Source of the DNA: Aromatoleum toluclasticum ATCC 700605
GTDB lineage: Bacteria > Pseudomonadota > Gammaproteobacteria > Burkholderiales > Rhodocyclaceae
DNA length: 64,000 nucleotides
Assembly: GCF_000378245.1 (NCBI RefSeq)
Contig: NZ_KB899507.1
Location: 1 to 64,000 of the forward strand
Direction of reading: 5' to 3'
Shown piece after piece: positions 1-8,558 of the stretch; position 1 is the stretch's first letter, and every line of letters begins with the position of its first letter. The notes below the pieces were generated by a model. It was given only the letters and a program-made list of their open reading frames with translations, did not search any database and was not told the origin of the DNA. The position numbers and the translations under genes are program-made.

Positions 1-152
1 GTCGCGGTATCCGGCGAGCGCCCCAGATAGCGGGCGAAGTTGCACACCGCGCGGATGTACGCGGACTGCGTCTTGGGATGGAGCTTGCGCATCCGCATGT
101 CGTCGAGCATGCGCTGGCGTAGGGGGCTGATCGGGCGGGTAGTCGTTTCCAT
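1..152 (-). CDS. Tyrosine recombinase (phage-type integrase), N-terminal fragment cut by window edge
   Basis: Fifty codons are visible, starting at an ATG (152-150) with an AGGAG ribosome-binding site about 7 bases upstream; the rest lies beyond the left edge. The N-terminus runs METTTRPISPLRQRMLDDM and continues with KLHPKTQSAYIRAV and FARYLGRSPDTA. This matches the SAM-like N-terminal DNA-binding domain of the integrases often found with IS91-type elements and integron-like modules (family knowledge). The catalytic Arg/His/Tyr residues would lie outside the window, so activity cannot be judged. With the antitoxin remnant next to it, this marks the left end of the window as mobile-element debris. 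Confidence 0.75.
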   Translation of the reverse strand, partial: METTTRPISPLRQRMLDDMRMRKLHPKTQSAYIRAVCNFARYLGRSPDTA

Positions 153-275
153 GACGTGCTCCTGTCGAAAACGAGGCGGGTCGCCTCATCTCCAACATGG
201 CAGAGCACTGCCGATGCACACCCCCGACGTCCTGACCGTTCGAAGCGGTTCAGCGCGCCCTACCGCGAGAGCGGT

Positions 276-437
276 TTAGTCCTCGGCCGAATTTGAGTCA
301 CCGCGGTTTTCTCGCAGCAGGCGCTTGCGGTTCAGGACTTCGTGCACTCGGTTGCTCTTCCGGATGATCGGCTCCAGATCCTTCACGGGCAGACTGCTTT
401 GCTCCATCCGGAACTTAATCGCCGCGGCAACCCGCCG
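276..437 (-). pseudogene. HigA/YgjM-like XRE antitoxin gene fragment
   Basis: The minus-strand frame ending at TAA 276-278 contains AAIKFRMEQSSLPVKDLEP followed by NRVHEVLNRKR. This is the helix-turn-helix core of HigA/YgjM-type antitoxins, whose relatives read roughly EAIKFRMEQ..KDLEP..GR.NRVYEVLNRKR. Upstream of about 437 the frame no longer resembles the family, and the second half of the HTH (normally continuing with LHEGLGIP) is replaced by an unrelated tail before the stop. No partner toxin gene is visible. I call it a decayed remnant next to the integrase fragment; expression as a short peptide is possible but there is no good start codon. Confidence 0.55.
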
Positions 438-566
438 CGCCCCGACTAGCCCCCACCCTCCCCCGCAAGACTCTGTCCCAGTTCCCCCTTTCCCCAGAGT
501 GGATTCCCTTGCACGAACGGGATAGGTCCTGCGGGGAGCGGATAGTCCCCTGCCAGCCCCGCCCAT

Positions 567-1706
567 ATGGTTAGCGCCATGGAAAACCCTGCACTTCAAC
601 CGCTGACCAGAACCCGGGAGACGGACACGCTCATGGACAGACTTCCCGACTACGTCGCGGCCCGCCCACGCGCCGGGGCGACCGCCGCGGTGCCGCCCGC
701 GGCGGAACCTCCCGTACGGCGTCGGACGCTCACGGGTGCAATGGTCGCGATGCTGCCGTGGGCGATCATCGCCGGCCTGCTGTGGGCCGGCCTCTTCGTC
801 AAGCCTCAGCCGGTCGGCAGCACGGTGCAGCCGCCGCTGTTGGAGCAGCGGGACCATTTCTACGGGCTCGCGCTCGCGGCCGACAAGGTGTGGGTCGCGG
901 GCTCGAACGGCAAGATCCTCGCGCTCGGCGCGGACGGCGGGATCGAGCGCTTCACGACGCCGACCGAGCGCACCCTGCAGGACATCGCGGTGTGGGACGC
1001 ATCGCACGCGGTCGCGGTCGGCAACGACGGAGTGATCGTCTTCACCGCCGACGGCGGGCGCACCTGGACCGCCGCGGCGGAAGTGCCGCGATCGCAAGTC
1101 GCGAACAAACTCAACCGCGTGCGCGTCGCCGATGGCGGCGTCGCGGTCGCGACCGGGGAGATGGGTGCGCTGCTGATGAGCCGCGACCACGGGCGCACGT
1201 GGGCGCGGCTGCGCGACGAGGAGGACGTCGCATGGAACGACGTGGCGCTGCTCGGCGCCGGGCGTATCCGCGTCGTCGGCGAGTTCGGCCGCATCCTCAC
1301 GAGCGAGGACGACGGCGCGAGCTGGAACGAGATCGCTGCGCCGGTGCCGAGTTCCCTGATGGCAGTCGCGTTCCGCGACGCGGATGTCGGCGTCGCGGTC
1401 GGGCTCGAAGGTGTCGTGCTGGTGACGCGCGACAGCGGTCGCACGTGGCACGAGGCCGACGTTGGCGCGCGCGACCATCTCTTCGACATCGCGTGGGACG
1501 CGGCCGGCGGCCGCTGGATCGGCGCGGGCGCGCTTGGCCGCTGGGTGACCGCCGACGCGGAGGCCGCGCGCTGGACGAGCGGTCGGCTCGACGACCGCGA
1601 TCTGTCCTGGCACACGCGCGTAGTGCCCGCCGGCGGGCTGGCCTGGTTCGCGGGCGCGAACGTCGGCCGCTGGGACGGCGAGCGCTGGACGCCCGTCGGC
1701 CGCTGA
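567..1706 (+). CDS. YCF48/BNR-repeat beta-propeller protein, membrane-anchored
   Basis: The 379-residue protein has a cytoplasmic Pro/Ala-rich N-terminus, one transmembrane segment at about residues 57-77 (MLPWAIIAGLLWAGLFV) and a propeller made of repeated Asp-box-like units such as TADGGRTW, SRDHGRTW, SEDDGASW and TRDSGRTW. These are typical of the YCF48 (photosystem II assembly factor-like) and BNR families. It lies 35 bases before an MMPL permease and is probably a periplasmic accessory of that transporter; comparable YCF48-MMPL-DUF1302-DUF1329 clusters occur beside hydrophobic-substrate catabolic genes in proteobacteria. The start is uncertain: ATG 567 and ATG 579 both lack a clear Shine-Dalgarno site. 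Confidence 0.75.
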   Translation: MVSAMENPALQPLTRTRETDTLMDRLPDYVAARPRAGATAAVPPAAEPPVRRRTLTGAMVAMLPWAIIAGLLWAGLFVKPQPVGSTVQPPLLEQRDHFYGLALAADKVWVAGSNGKILALGADGGIERFTTPTERTLQDIAVWDASHAVAVGNDGVIVFTADGGRTWTAAAEVPRSQVANKLNRVRVADGGVAVATGEMGALLMSRDHGRTWARLRDEEDVAWNDVALLGAGRIRVVGEFGRILTSEDDGASWNEIAAPVPSSLMAVAFRDADVGVAVGLEGVVLVTRDSGRTWHEADVGARDHLFDIAWDAAGGRWIGAGALGRWVTADAEAARWTSGRLDDRDLSWHTRVVPAGGLAWFAGANVGRWDGERWTPVGR

Positions 1707-1741
1707 AGCGCTGCCCTCAATACCCGCCTGAAGAGACCACC

Positions 1742-4114
1742 ATGATCGAACGTATTGCCGAATTCTGCATTCGCCGCCGCAGCTGGGTCGTCGGCGGCGT
1801 CGCGGCGCTGACCCTCGTGTTGAGCTGGTTCGCACTGCACATCGAGGTACGCACCGTCTTCGAGGACCTGCTGCCGTCGCGGCACGAGTACGTGCAGACG
1901 CACCAGAAGTTCAAGGACACGTTCGGAGGTTCGAACATGGTCACGATCATGTTCGAGGTGCCCGAGGGCGAGATCTTCCAGCCGGCCGTGCTCGAAAAGG
2001 TGCGCACGGTGACGCTCGGGCTGCGCGAGGTGTCGGCGGTCAATCCATACCAGATCACGTCGCTCGCGTCGAAGAAGCTCAAGGAGGTGCGCGCGTCGAC
2101 CGACGGCATCGAGACGCGGCCGCTGATGTGGCCGGACCTGCCGGCGAACGCGGACGCGCTCGCGGCACTCCGCGAAGCCGTGCTGCGCAACCCGCTGGTC
2201 TATGGATCGTTCGTATCGAAGGACCTGCAGGCGACACTGATCACCGTCGACTTCATCGACCGCGAGGTCGATTACGCGAAGGTGTTCGCCGAGATCCGCG
2301 ACCTCGTCGCGAAGGTCGACGACGGAACGGTCGAGATCCGCGTCGTCGGCGACCCGATCCTGTACGGCTGGGTCAATCACTACGTCCCCGAGACGGTGGA
2401 CCTCGTCGCCGCGGCACTCGCGCTGACCCTGGCGATGCTGTTCGTGCTGCTGCGCACCTGGCGTGGGGTGCTGCTGCCGCTGCTGGCCGGGGCGGTCAGC
2501 GCGATCTGGGCGCTCGGTATCTGCCGCCTGCTCGGCATCCAGTTCGAGCCGCTGGTGATCGTCGTCGCGATGCTGATCACGTCGCGCGCGGTGTCGCACT
2601 CGGTGCAGATCGTCAACCGCTTCGACGACGAGCTCGAGCTCTTGCCGCCCGGCGACGGCGTGGCGCGCCGGGCCGCACGTGTCGCGCTCGCCGACCTCTT
2701 CCGCCCCGGCATGCTCGGCGTCATCGCCGATGCCGCATGCATGGCCGTGGTGGCGCTGAGCCCGATCCCGATGCTGCAGAAACTCACGGTGCTGTCCGTC
2801 GTATGGGTGTCCACGCTGACGGTTAGCGCGGTGATCCTGACACCGGTGCTGCTGTCGTACATCCGTCGTCCGCACGGCACGGTGCATCCGCTCGACCTCG
2901 CGCCGCTGCTGCGCCGCGTGCTCGACCTCGGGGTGTGGATGGCGTTGTCGCGCTTCCGCTTCGCGGTGATCGGCTGCAGCGTCGTCGTCATGGCGGTGTC
3001 CGGGCTGTACGCGTTCAACCTGAAGATCGGCGACGCGAACCCGGGCTCGCCGATCCTGTGGCCGGAGTCGACGTACAACCGTGATTCGGCCGCGATCAAC
3101 GCGCGCTTCCAGGGCGTCGACCGGATGTTCATCGTGCTCGGCGAGGACGGCAAGGAGGGGCTCGTCAAGAGCAACGACGTGCTGCTGGCGATGAACCGCT
3201 TCCAGCGCTTCATCGAAGCGCAGCCGGAAGTCGGCGGCACCGTGTCGATCGCCGATGTGCTGCCGGTGGTGAACAGCACGTTGCGCGAGGGCAACCCGCG
3301 CTACCTGGAGTTGGGCGATACGCAGCAGGTCAATGGGAGCCTGATGGGGATCCTCGACTCCGTGTCGGAGCCGGGCGACATCGACCGCTTCGCCGACAAC
3401 CGCTATTCCAACGGCGCCGTGACGATGATGTTCCGCGACCGCCAGGGCGAGACGATCCGCACGGCGGTGGCGCGCGTGAAGGAGTTCATCGCCCAGAATC
3501 CGCTGCCCGAGGGGCGATGGCAGCTCGCCGGCGGTCTGATCGGCGTGATGGCCGCGGTCAATGAAGTGATCCTGTCGAGCCAGATCGAGGCGGTCGCGCT
3601 CGCGCTGCTCGTGCTGGTCGTGATCTGCACGGTCGTCTATCGCTCGGCGGTGGCCGGGATGCTGTTCATGGTGCCGGTGATCATCTCCAACACGCTGACC
3701 TTCAGCTTCATGGCGTGGAAGGGCATCGGCATGAACATCAACACCGTGCCGGTCGCCGCGCTCGGCATCGGCCTCGGCGTCGATTACGCGTTCTACATCG
3801 CCGACCGGATCAAGGAGGAGATCGCAGCCGGCAGCACGCCCGAGCACGCGATCCGCCAGGCGCTCCATTCGGCCGGCATGGGCGTCGTCGTCACCGCGAG
3901 CGTGCTGATCTTCAGCACCCTGCTGTGGTGGGCGTCGTCGCTGCGCTTCCAGGCCGAGATGGGCCTCCTGATGGCGATCTGGCTCGGCATCTCGGCGATG
4001 TCGGCGCTGTTCGTGATGCCGTCCGTGATCTACGTGTTCCGCCCCGCGTTCATTTTCGGCCGCCGCGAGGCGCCGGTGCTCGACGGGCTGCGGCCTGCGA
4101 TGCAGCCGGCCTGA
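1742..4114 (+). CDS. MMPL-family RND transporter permease
   Basis: The 790-residue inner-membrane protein has the RND/MMPL layout: an N-terminal helix (about residues 15-35), a periplasmic domain (DLLPSRHEYVQTHQKFKDTF), a helical bundle from about 220 to 390 containing the conserved LVIVVAMLITSRAVSHSVQI stretch, a second periplasmic domain and a second bundle with GIGLGVDYAFYIADRIKEE near the C-terminus. It is shorter than AcrB-type pumps (about 1,030 residues), as expected for MMPL/HpnN-like transporters that move lipids or other hydrophobic compounds using the proton-motive force. It is followed by DUF1302 and DUF1329 genes, suggesting an envelope-spanning route for a hydrophobic or aromatic compound. 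Direction and substrate cannot be told. A paralogue starts at the right end of the window. Confidence 0.88.
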   Translation: MIERIAEFCIRRRSWVVGGVAALTLVLSWFALHIEVRTVFEDLLPSRHEYVQTHQKFKDTFGGSNMVTIMFEVPEGEIFQPAVLEKVRTVTLGLREVSAVNPYQITSLASKKLKEVRASTDGIETRPLMWPDLPANADALAALREAVLRNPLVYGSFVSKDLQATLITVDFIDREVDYAKVFAEIRDLVAKVDDGTVEIRVVGDPILYGWVNHYVPETVDLVAAALALTLAMLFVLLRTWRGVLLPLLAGAVSAIWALGICRLLGIQFEPLVIVVAMLITSRAVSHSVQIVNRFDDELELLPPGDGVARRAARVALADLFRPGMLGVIADAACMAVVALSPIPMLQKLTVLSVVWVSTLTVSAVILTPVLLSYIRRPHGTVHPLDLAPLLRRVLDLGVWMALSRFRFAVIGCSVVVMAVSGLYAFNLKIGDANPGSPILWPESTYNRDSAAINARFQGVDRMFIVLGEDGKEGLVKSNDVLLAMNRFQRFIEAQPEVGGTVSIADVLPVVNSTLREGNPRYLELGDTQQVNGSLMGILDSVSEPGDIDRFADNRYSNGAVTMMFRDRQGETIRTAVARVKEFIAQNPLPEGRWQLAGGLIGVMAAVNEVILSSQIEAVALALLVLVVICTVVYRSAVAGMLFMVPVIISNTLTFSFMAWKGIGMNINTVPVAALGIGLGVDYAFYIADRIKEEIAAGSTPEHAIRQALHSAGMGVVVTASVLIFSTLLWWASSLRFQAEMGLLMAIWLGISAMSALFVMPSVIYVFRPAFIFGRREAPVLDGLRPAMQPA

Positions 4115-4177
4115 GCGGTCCGTTCGACTGTCGTCGGCTTCGCCGCGCATTGCTGCGATTCATCCAAGGGAGAAGAC

Positions 4178-5809
4178 ATGAAAAGGAAAGGACACATCGG
4201 CGCGCACAGACGCACCGGCCTCAAGAAGCCGGCCGCCGCACCCCTCGTCGTCACCGTGGCCGCGGCCATTGCGACGCTAGGCCTGCCGGCACACGCGGCG
4301 GACGACAGCCTGACGATCGACGGCTACCTGCGCCAGGAGCTGTCCTGGAACACGAAAAACTGGGTCGACTCGCCCGACTACGACGACCGCGGCAAGCTGT
4401 CGATGGCGCGCACGACCGCGCGCCTCAACGTCGACTGGAAGGCCACGCCGGACGTGTCGGTCGTCGCGAAGCTGCGCGCGGTCGGTGAGTTCGAAACGCC
4501 CTTCCTGAGCCATCTCGAGAAGATGGGCGCGAACAATTACCATGCCGGTGCGCGCGGCGACATCATGAAGCTCTACAACCGCAATGACATCGGCGACGTC
4601 GTGCGCGAGCTGTATGTGGACTTCCCGCTGGGCGAGCGCGCCCGCATGCGCTTCGGCAAGCAGCAGATCGCCTGGGGCGAGACCGATTTCTTCGCCGCGA
4701 ACGACCTGGTGCACGGCTTCGACTACACCTGGCGCACCTTTCTCGAACCGGCGAACGAGGAGCTGCGCAAGACCAACATCATGTTCAAGCTGAACGTCGA
4801 CGTGCCCGAGCTCAGCGGCGGGGTCGAGATGTTCGTGCGCCCCGGCTGGGACCGCAGGAAGGACATCGGCACCGAGCTCGACATCTACGGCGGTCGCTGG
4901 TCCGGCCAGCCGTACGCGGGCATCGACTTCCGCAACATCGACCCGTACGACTACAGGAACAGCGAGGGCGACTATCGCGACCCGACCGGCGGCATCCGCT
5001 GGAGCGGGCTCGCCGGCGACGTGAACTATTCGGTGTCCTACCTGAAGACGTTCTGGCCGAGCCCGATCATGAACGGCACGAGCAAGTTCAACGGCATGCC
5101 GGGGACGAGCCCGGTGGACACCATCGGACGCAGCGACACCAACGGACTCTTCGGCGACGTGATCTACCCGATCGTCGACGTGTTCGGCTTCACCGCCAGC
5201 GGCTATGCGAAGTGGGCCGACGCGGTGTTCAGCACCGAAGTCGCGTACGTGCAGGACCTGCCGTACCAGATCTCGCAGATTCCCGGCTCGTTCGCGTCCC
5301 AGGTCGTCGCCCCCGGCTTCGACGGCATTCGCCGCAAGGACGTGCTGGCGTGGATGCTGCGCATGGACAAGAACATCGCGGCGACGCAGCACCTCCTGGG
5401 CAGCGAGAAGCCGATGTTCTTCTCGGTGCAGCTTTTCGACAAATGGATCCAGAACTACGACCACGACGAGCGGCTGCTGAACACCGTCGGCTGGGGCGCT
5501 CGCACGAAGGAGCATTCCTTCCTGCTGACCGGCATCTTCAGTCTCAGCTATGACAACGGGCGCGTGAAGCCGGAATTCGTCATCGGCAAGGACCTCACCT
5601 ACGGCGGCGGCTTCGCGGTGCCCTCGGTGACGGTCGAGCTCGCGAAGAACTGGCGCTGGAAGCTCGAGTACGACGCGTTCTGGTCGGACGACTGGCGCGA
5701 TGCGCGCGACTGCGCCCCGCCCAACGCCGGACGCTGTGACGACACCGGACTCTTCGGCATCTTCCACAAGCGCGACCAGCTCTACACGAGCCTGACCTAC
5801 CTGTTCTGA
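4178..5809 (+). CDS. DUF1302 family outer-membrane protein
   Basis: A 543-residue protein with a long basic N-terminus and a signal peptide ending near LGLPAHA. The mature part is rich in alternating aromatic and polar residues (GYLRQELSWNTKNW, RMRFGKQQIAWGETDFF, WRWKLEYDAFWSDDW) and ends LTYLF, the terminal-aromatic beta-strand signature of outer-membrane barrels. DUF1302 proteins are poorly characterised but nearly always sit next to DUF1329 genes, as here. AGGGAG lies just before the ATG. It follows the MMPL gene by 63 bases and is probably co-transcribed. The likely role is an outer-membrane channel for a hydrophobic or aromatic compound (inference). A larger paralogue lies at 61607-63619. 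Confidence 0.88.
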   Translation: MKRKGHIGAHRRTGLKKPAAAPLVVTVAAAIATLGLPAHAADDSLTIDGYLRQELSWNTKNWVDSPDYDDRGKLSMARTTARLNVDWKATPDVSVVAKLRAVGEFETPFLSHLEKMGANNYHAGARGDIMKLYNRNDIGDVVRELYVDFPLGERARMRFGKQQIAWGETDFFAANDLVHGFDYTWRTFLEPANEELRKTNIMFKLNVDVPELSGGVEMFVRPGWDRRKDIGTELDIYGGRWSGQPYAGIDFRNIDPYDYRNSEGDYRDPTGGIRWSGLAGDVNYSVSYLKTFWPSPIMNGTSKFNGMPGTSPVDTIGRSDTNGLFGDVIYPIVDVFGFTASGYAKWADAVFSTEVAYVQDLPYQISQIPGSFASQVVAPGFDGIRRKDVLAWMLRMDKNIAATQHLLGSEKPMFFSVQLFDKWIQNYDHDERLLNTVGWGARTKEHSFLLTGIFSLSYDNGRVKPEFVIGKDLTYGGGFAVPSVTVELAKNWRWKLEYDAFWSDDWRDARDCAPPNAGRCDDTGLFGIFHKRDQLYTSLTYLF

Positions 5810-5823
5810 CCCTCGAGGGAGAC

Positions 5824-7107
5824 ATGACGATGACAATCCACAATCCGCCGATCCACAAGCCCCTTCTCGGCGCGCTCGCGGTCGCGCTCCTGACGACGAC
5901 GCTCGCCGCGCGCGCGGCCGAGCTGCCCGAAGGCACGGTGATCTCGGCGGAAAACATCGACAAGATCAAGGGCGACACGTTCGAAGGCCACACAGTCGCG
6001 AACCTGCTGTCCGAGCGCATGGAATGGCGCATCCGCAACAACGGCTGGAAGCTGCCGCTGGCGAAGTCGAAGGAGGTCCCGCTCGATCCGAAATGGGTCA
6101 AGGCGTCGCGCGCGAACGCCGGCAAGACGAAAATCAACAGCGAAACCTGCCAGATCGACGGCTGGGCCGCTGGCCAGCCGTTTCCCGACATCGACGTGAA
6201 GGATCCGCAGGCCGCCGAGAAAGTCGTGTGGAACTGGCATCTCGGACAGCTCTCGGGCGACGTCGCCTACGTGCCGTTTTTCACGCAGGTGCTGATCGAC
6301 GGCGAGAAGGGCGTGCACGCCGAGCCGGTCGCCGAGTTCACGCGCTACTCAATGAAAGGGCGGCTGTCGGGCGAGGCGGTCGAAGGCGATGGCACCGAAC
6401 GCAGCCGGCAGCTGCTGTACTTCAAGGCGCCGTCCGACATGAAAGGCCTCGGCACCTACAGCGTCATGTACGACTCGACGAAAGTGAACGACGTCTGGGC
6501 CTACATCCCGGCCGTGCGCCGGGTGCGTCGGCTGTCGGGTGGCGCGTGGATGGACCCGATCGGCTCGTCCGACCAACTGCAGGACGACCTCGAGATATTC
6601 AACGCGCGGCCGTGCTGGTATCCCGGCTACAAGATGGTCGGCAAGCGCTGGGTGCTCGCGGTCGCAAACAGCAAGACGCCGCTGTGGAACAAGAACGGCA
6701 AGGATTTCGCCGAGAAGTACCCGGTGCTCGAAAACACGGCGCCGTACTGGAACATGAACCACAACCGGTTCGAGCCGCGCGAGGTGTATGTCATCGAAGC
6801 GACGACGCCGTCCGAGCACCCGTACAGCAAGAAAGTGCTGTACGTGGACACGAAGTACCCGCGCATCTATTACGGCGAGGCGTACAACCGCAAAGGCGAG
6901 TTCTGGAAGTTCATGGAGTTCCACTCGTACGCGGCGAAAGCCGAGGACGGTTTCACTGACGTACGCACCAGCGGCGGCGCAATCATCGACTTCCAGCGCA
7001 ACCACGCGACGGTGTTCCTCGTCGACACGGGGACGTGGAAGACCAACATCGCGGGCGTAACAGCGAAAGACTACTCGCTGCAAACACTGCAGGCCGCGGG
7101 CCGCTGA
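5824..7107 (+). CDS. DUF1329 family periplasmic/outer-membrane protein
   Basis: A 427-residue protein with a signal peptide ending at about LAARAAE. The motifs DSTKVNDVWAYIPAVRRVRR and SGGAWMDPIGSSD are diagnostic of DUF1329, a LolB/LppX-like lipid-binding fold found with DUF1302 porins. The start ATG at 5824 has GAGGGAG upstream; a second in-frame ATG is six bases later. It closes the YCF48-MMPL-DUF1302-DUF1329 operon, and a strong terminator hairpin follows 40 bases after the stop. It likely shuttles a hydrophobic ligand between the MMPL permease and the outer-membrane barrel (inference from fold and context). Its paralogue is at 60291-61589. Confidence 0.88.
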   Translation: MTMTIHNPPIHKPLLGALAVALLTTTLAARAAELPEGTVISAENIDKIKGDTFEGHTVANLLSERMEWRIRNNGWKLPLAKSKEVPLDPKWVKASRANAGKTKINSETCQIDGWAAGQPFPDIDVKDPQAAEKVVWNWHLGQLSGDVAYVPFFTQVLIDGEKGVHAEPVAEFTRYSMKGRLSGEAVEGDGTERSRQLLYFKAPSDMKGLGTYSVMYDSTKVNDVWAYIPAVRRVRRLSGGAWMDPIGSSDQLQDDLEIFNARPCWYPGYKMVGKRWVLAVANSKTPLWNKNGKDFAEKYPVLENTAPYWNMNHNRFEPREVYVIEATTPSEHPYSKKVLYVDTKYPRIYYGEAYNRKGEFWKFMEFHSYAAKAEDGFTDVRTSGGAIIDFQRNHATVFLVDTGTWKTNIAGVTAKDYSLQTLQAAGR

Positions 7108-7146
7108 GCCAGTGGCTCCGCGCGTGCCGACCTTTACTCCTCTTCG

Positions 7147-7174
7147 CCCGGCGGCTTCGGTCGCCGGGATCTTT
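7147..7174 (+). terminator. Rho-independent terminator with UUCG tetraloop
   Basis: CCCGGCGGC (7147-7155), loop TTCG, then GTCGCCGGG (7160-7168) form a 9-bp stem with one G-T pair, closed C(UUCG)G, followed by ATCTTTT. It lies 40 bases after the DUF1329 stop codon and terminates the plus-strand operon. Confidence 0.85.
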
Positions 7175-7207
7175 TCGTGGGGGGCGGGACCGCGCGGATA
7201 CAGAGCC

Positions 7208-7232
7208 CCGGTGCCGGCGTGGCCGGCACCGG
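7208..7232. terminator. Perfect 11-bp hairpin between convergent genes
   Basis: CCGGTGCCGGC and GCCGGCACCGG (7208-7218 and 7222-7232) pair perfectly around the loop GTG. It lies 15 bases past the stop of the minus-strand binding-protein gene, so it may end that transcript. There is no T-tract on either strand, so intrinsic termination is uncertain. Confidence 0.45.
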
Positions 7233-7246
7233 CCCTGCCCGGCGCG

Positions 7247-8422
7247 TTACATGCGGCAGCCGCGCGCCGGGTCCGCCAGCGCCTTCTCGGCGACGCCGAC
7301 GAGCTTGTTGTCGCGGCCTTCGGCCTTGCGCAGGTAGATGTCCTGCACCGGGTTGTGCGCTTTCGACAGCGTGAAGGCGCCGCGCGGGCTGTCGATCTTC
7401 GCCGCCTCCATCGCCTTGATCATCTTCGGCTGATCGAGCTTGCCGCCCTTGATCGCATCGAGGCCCACACGCAGCAGCTGGGCGGCGTCGTAGCCCTGCA
7501 CGGCGTACACGTCGGGCTGCATCCTGTACGTCGTCGCGTACCTGGTGCGGAAGGCCGTGTCCTTCGCGTTCGTCAGGCCGTCGGCGTAATGCAGCGCCGT
7601 CAGCAGGCCCTCGCCGGCGCCGCCCATCGCGTCGAGCGTGCCGTCGGTGAGGAAGCCCGACGCGTACAGCGGGACGAGCTTCTTCAGCCCCGCGGCGTCG
7701 TAGTCGCGGACGAACTTGGCCGCGCCGGCGCCGGCGAAGAAGACGAACACCGCGTCGGGCTTCAGGTTCGCGATCTCGGTCAGATAGGCCTGGAACTCGA
7801 CGTTCGGGAAGGGCAGGTAGAGCTCCTTCGCGACCTTGCCGCCGGCCTTCTCGAAGGCTTCCTTGAAGCCGCCGACGGCCTGTTCGCCTGCCGCGTACTT
7901 CCACGTCAGCGTGACGACGTTCTTGTGGCCACGCTCGGCGGCGACCTTGCCCATGCCGTATGCGGGCTGCCAGTTCGTGAACGACGTGCGGAACACGTTC
8001 GGCGCACACAGCGGGCCGGTGAGTTCGTCGGCGCCGGCATTGGGGACGATCAGCAGCGTCTTCGTGTCGCGCGCGACCTTGGCCATGGCCATCGCGACGC
8101 CCGAATGCACAGTGCCGACCAGCACGTCGACCTCGTCGCGCTTGACGAGCTTGGAGGCGTTCTCGGTCGCCTTGGCCGGATCGGATTCGTCATCGACGAC
8201 GAAGTATTCGACCGCGCGCCCGCCGAGCATGCCGTCGTGCTCGGCGACGTATTGCTTGAAACCGTTGGTGATCGCGTTGCCGAGTGCGGCGTAGGTGCCG
8301 GTGTAGGGCAGCATCAGCCCGACCTTGACCTTCTCTGCGGCGTGCGCCGCGCCGAGCGTCAGCGCGCCGAGCGCCACGGCGGCAAGGCCGCGGATCACGC
8401 AGGCTCCGTTCTTGTTGGTCAC
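7247..8422 (-). CDS. Branched-chain-amino-acid-type ABC substrate-binding protein (orphan)
   Basis: A 391-residue periplasmic binding protein of the LivJ/HAAT family. It starts at GTG 8422 with GGAGG placed correctly upstream, and has a signal peptide ending at GAAHAAEKVKVGLMLPYTG. The stretch AALGNAITNGFKQYV and a C-terminus rich in YDAAQLLRVGLDAIKGGK are typical. In aromatic degraders this family often binds aromatic acids (family knowledge). No LivHMGF permease or ATPase genes are in the window, so it must share a transporter encoded elsewhere or act as a sensor partner. It follows the 2-aminobenzoate-CoA ligase by 136 bases on the same strand, pointing to 2-aminobenzoate or a precursor as ligand (inference). 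Confidence 0.85.
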   Translation of the reverse strand: MTNKNGACVIRGLAAVALGALTLGAAHAAEKVKVGLMLPYTGTYAALGNAITNGFKQYVAEHDGMLGGRAVEYFVVDDESDPAKATENASKLVKRDEVDVLVGTVHSGVAMAMAKVARDTKTLLIVPNAGADELTGPLCAPNVFRTSFTNWQPAYGMGKVAAERGHKNVVTLTWKYAAGEQAVGGFKEAFEKAGGKVAKELYLPFPNVEFQAYLTEIANLKPDAVFVFFAGAGAAKFVRDYDAAGLKKLVPLYASGFLTDGTLDAMGGAGEGLLTALHYADGLTNAKDTAFRTRYATTYRMQPDVYAVQGYDAAQLLRVGLDAIKGGKLDQPKMIKAMEAAKIDSPRGAFTLSKAHNPVQDIYLRKAEGRDNKLVGVAEKALADPARGCRM

Positions 8423-8558
8423 TTTCGTCTCCTCCTGTTTTTCGAGTGTAGTCGCGGCAAGGGCAGCGGCCGCGGGCGCCTTGCATCTGCCCCGCTTCCG
8501 TCTGTGCGGAATCGAACCGGAGCCCTTCAATGATTCCGTCAATGAGCCCGGAGCGGTA

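Noticed and set aside
860-4150. A very long open frame (about 1,096 codons) on the minus strand opposite the YCF48 and MMPL genes
   Set aside because: His/Arg-rich low-complexity translation typical of the antisense of GC-rich genes; no domain, and the plus-strand genes are clearly real.
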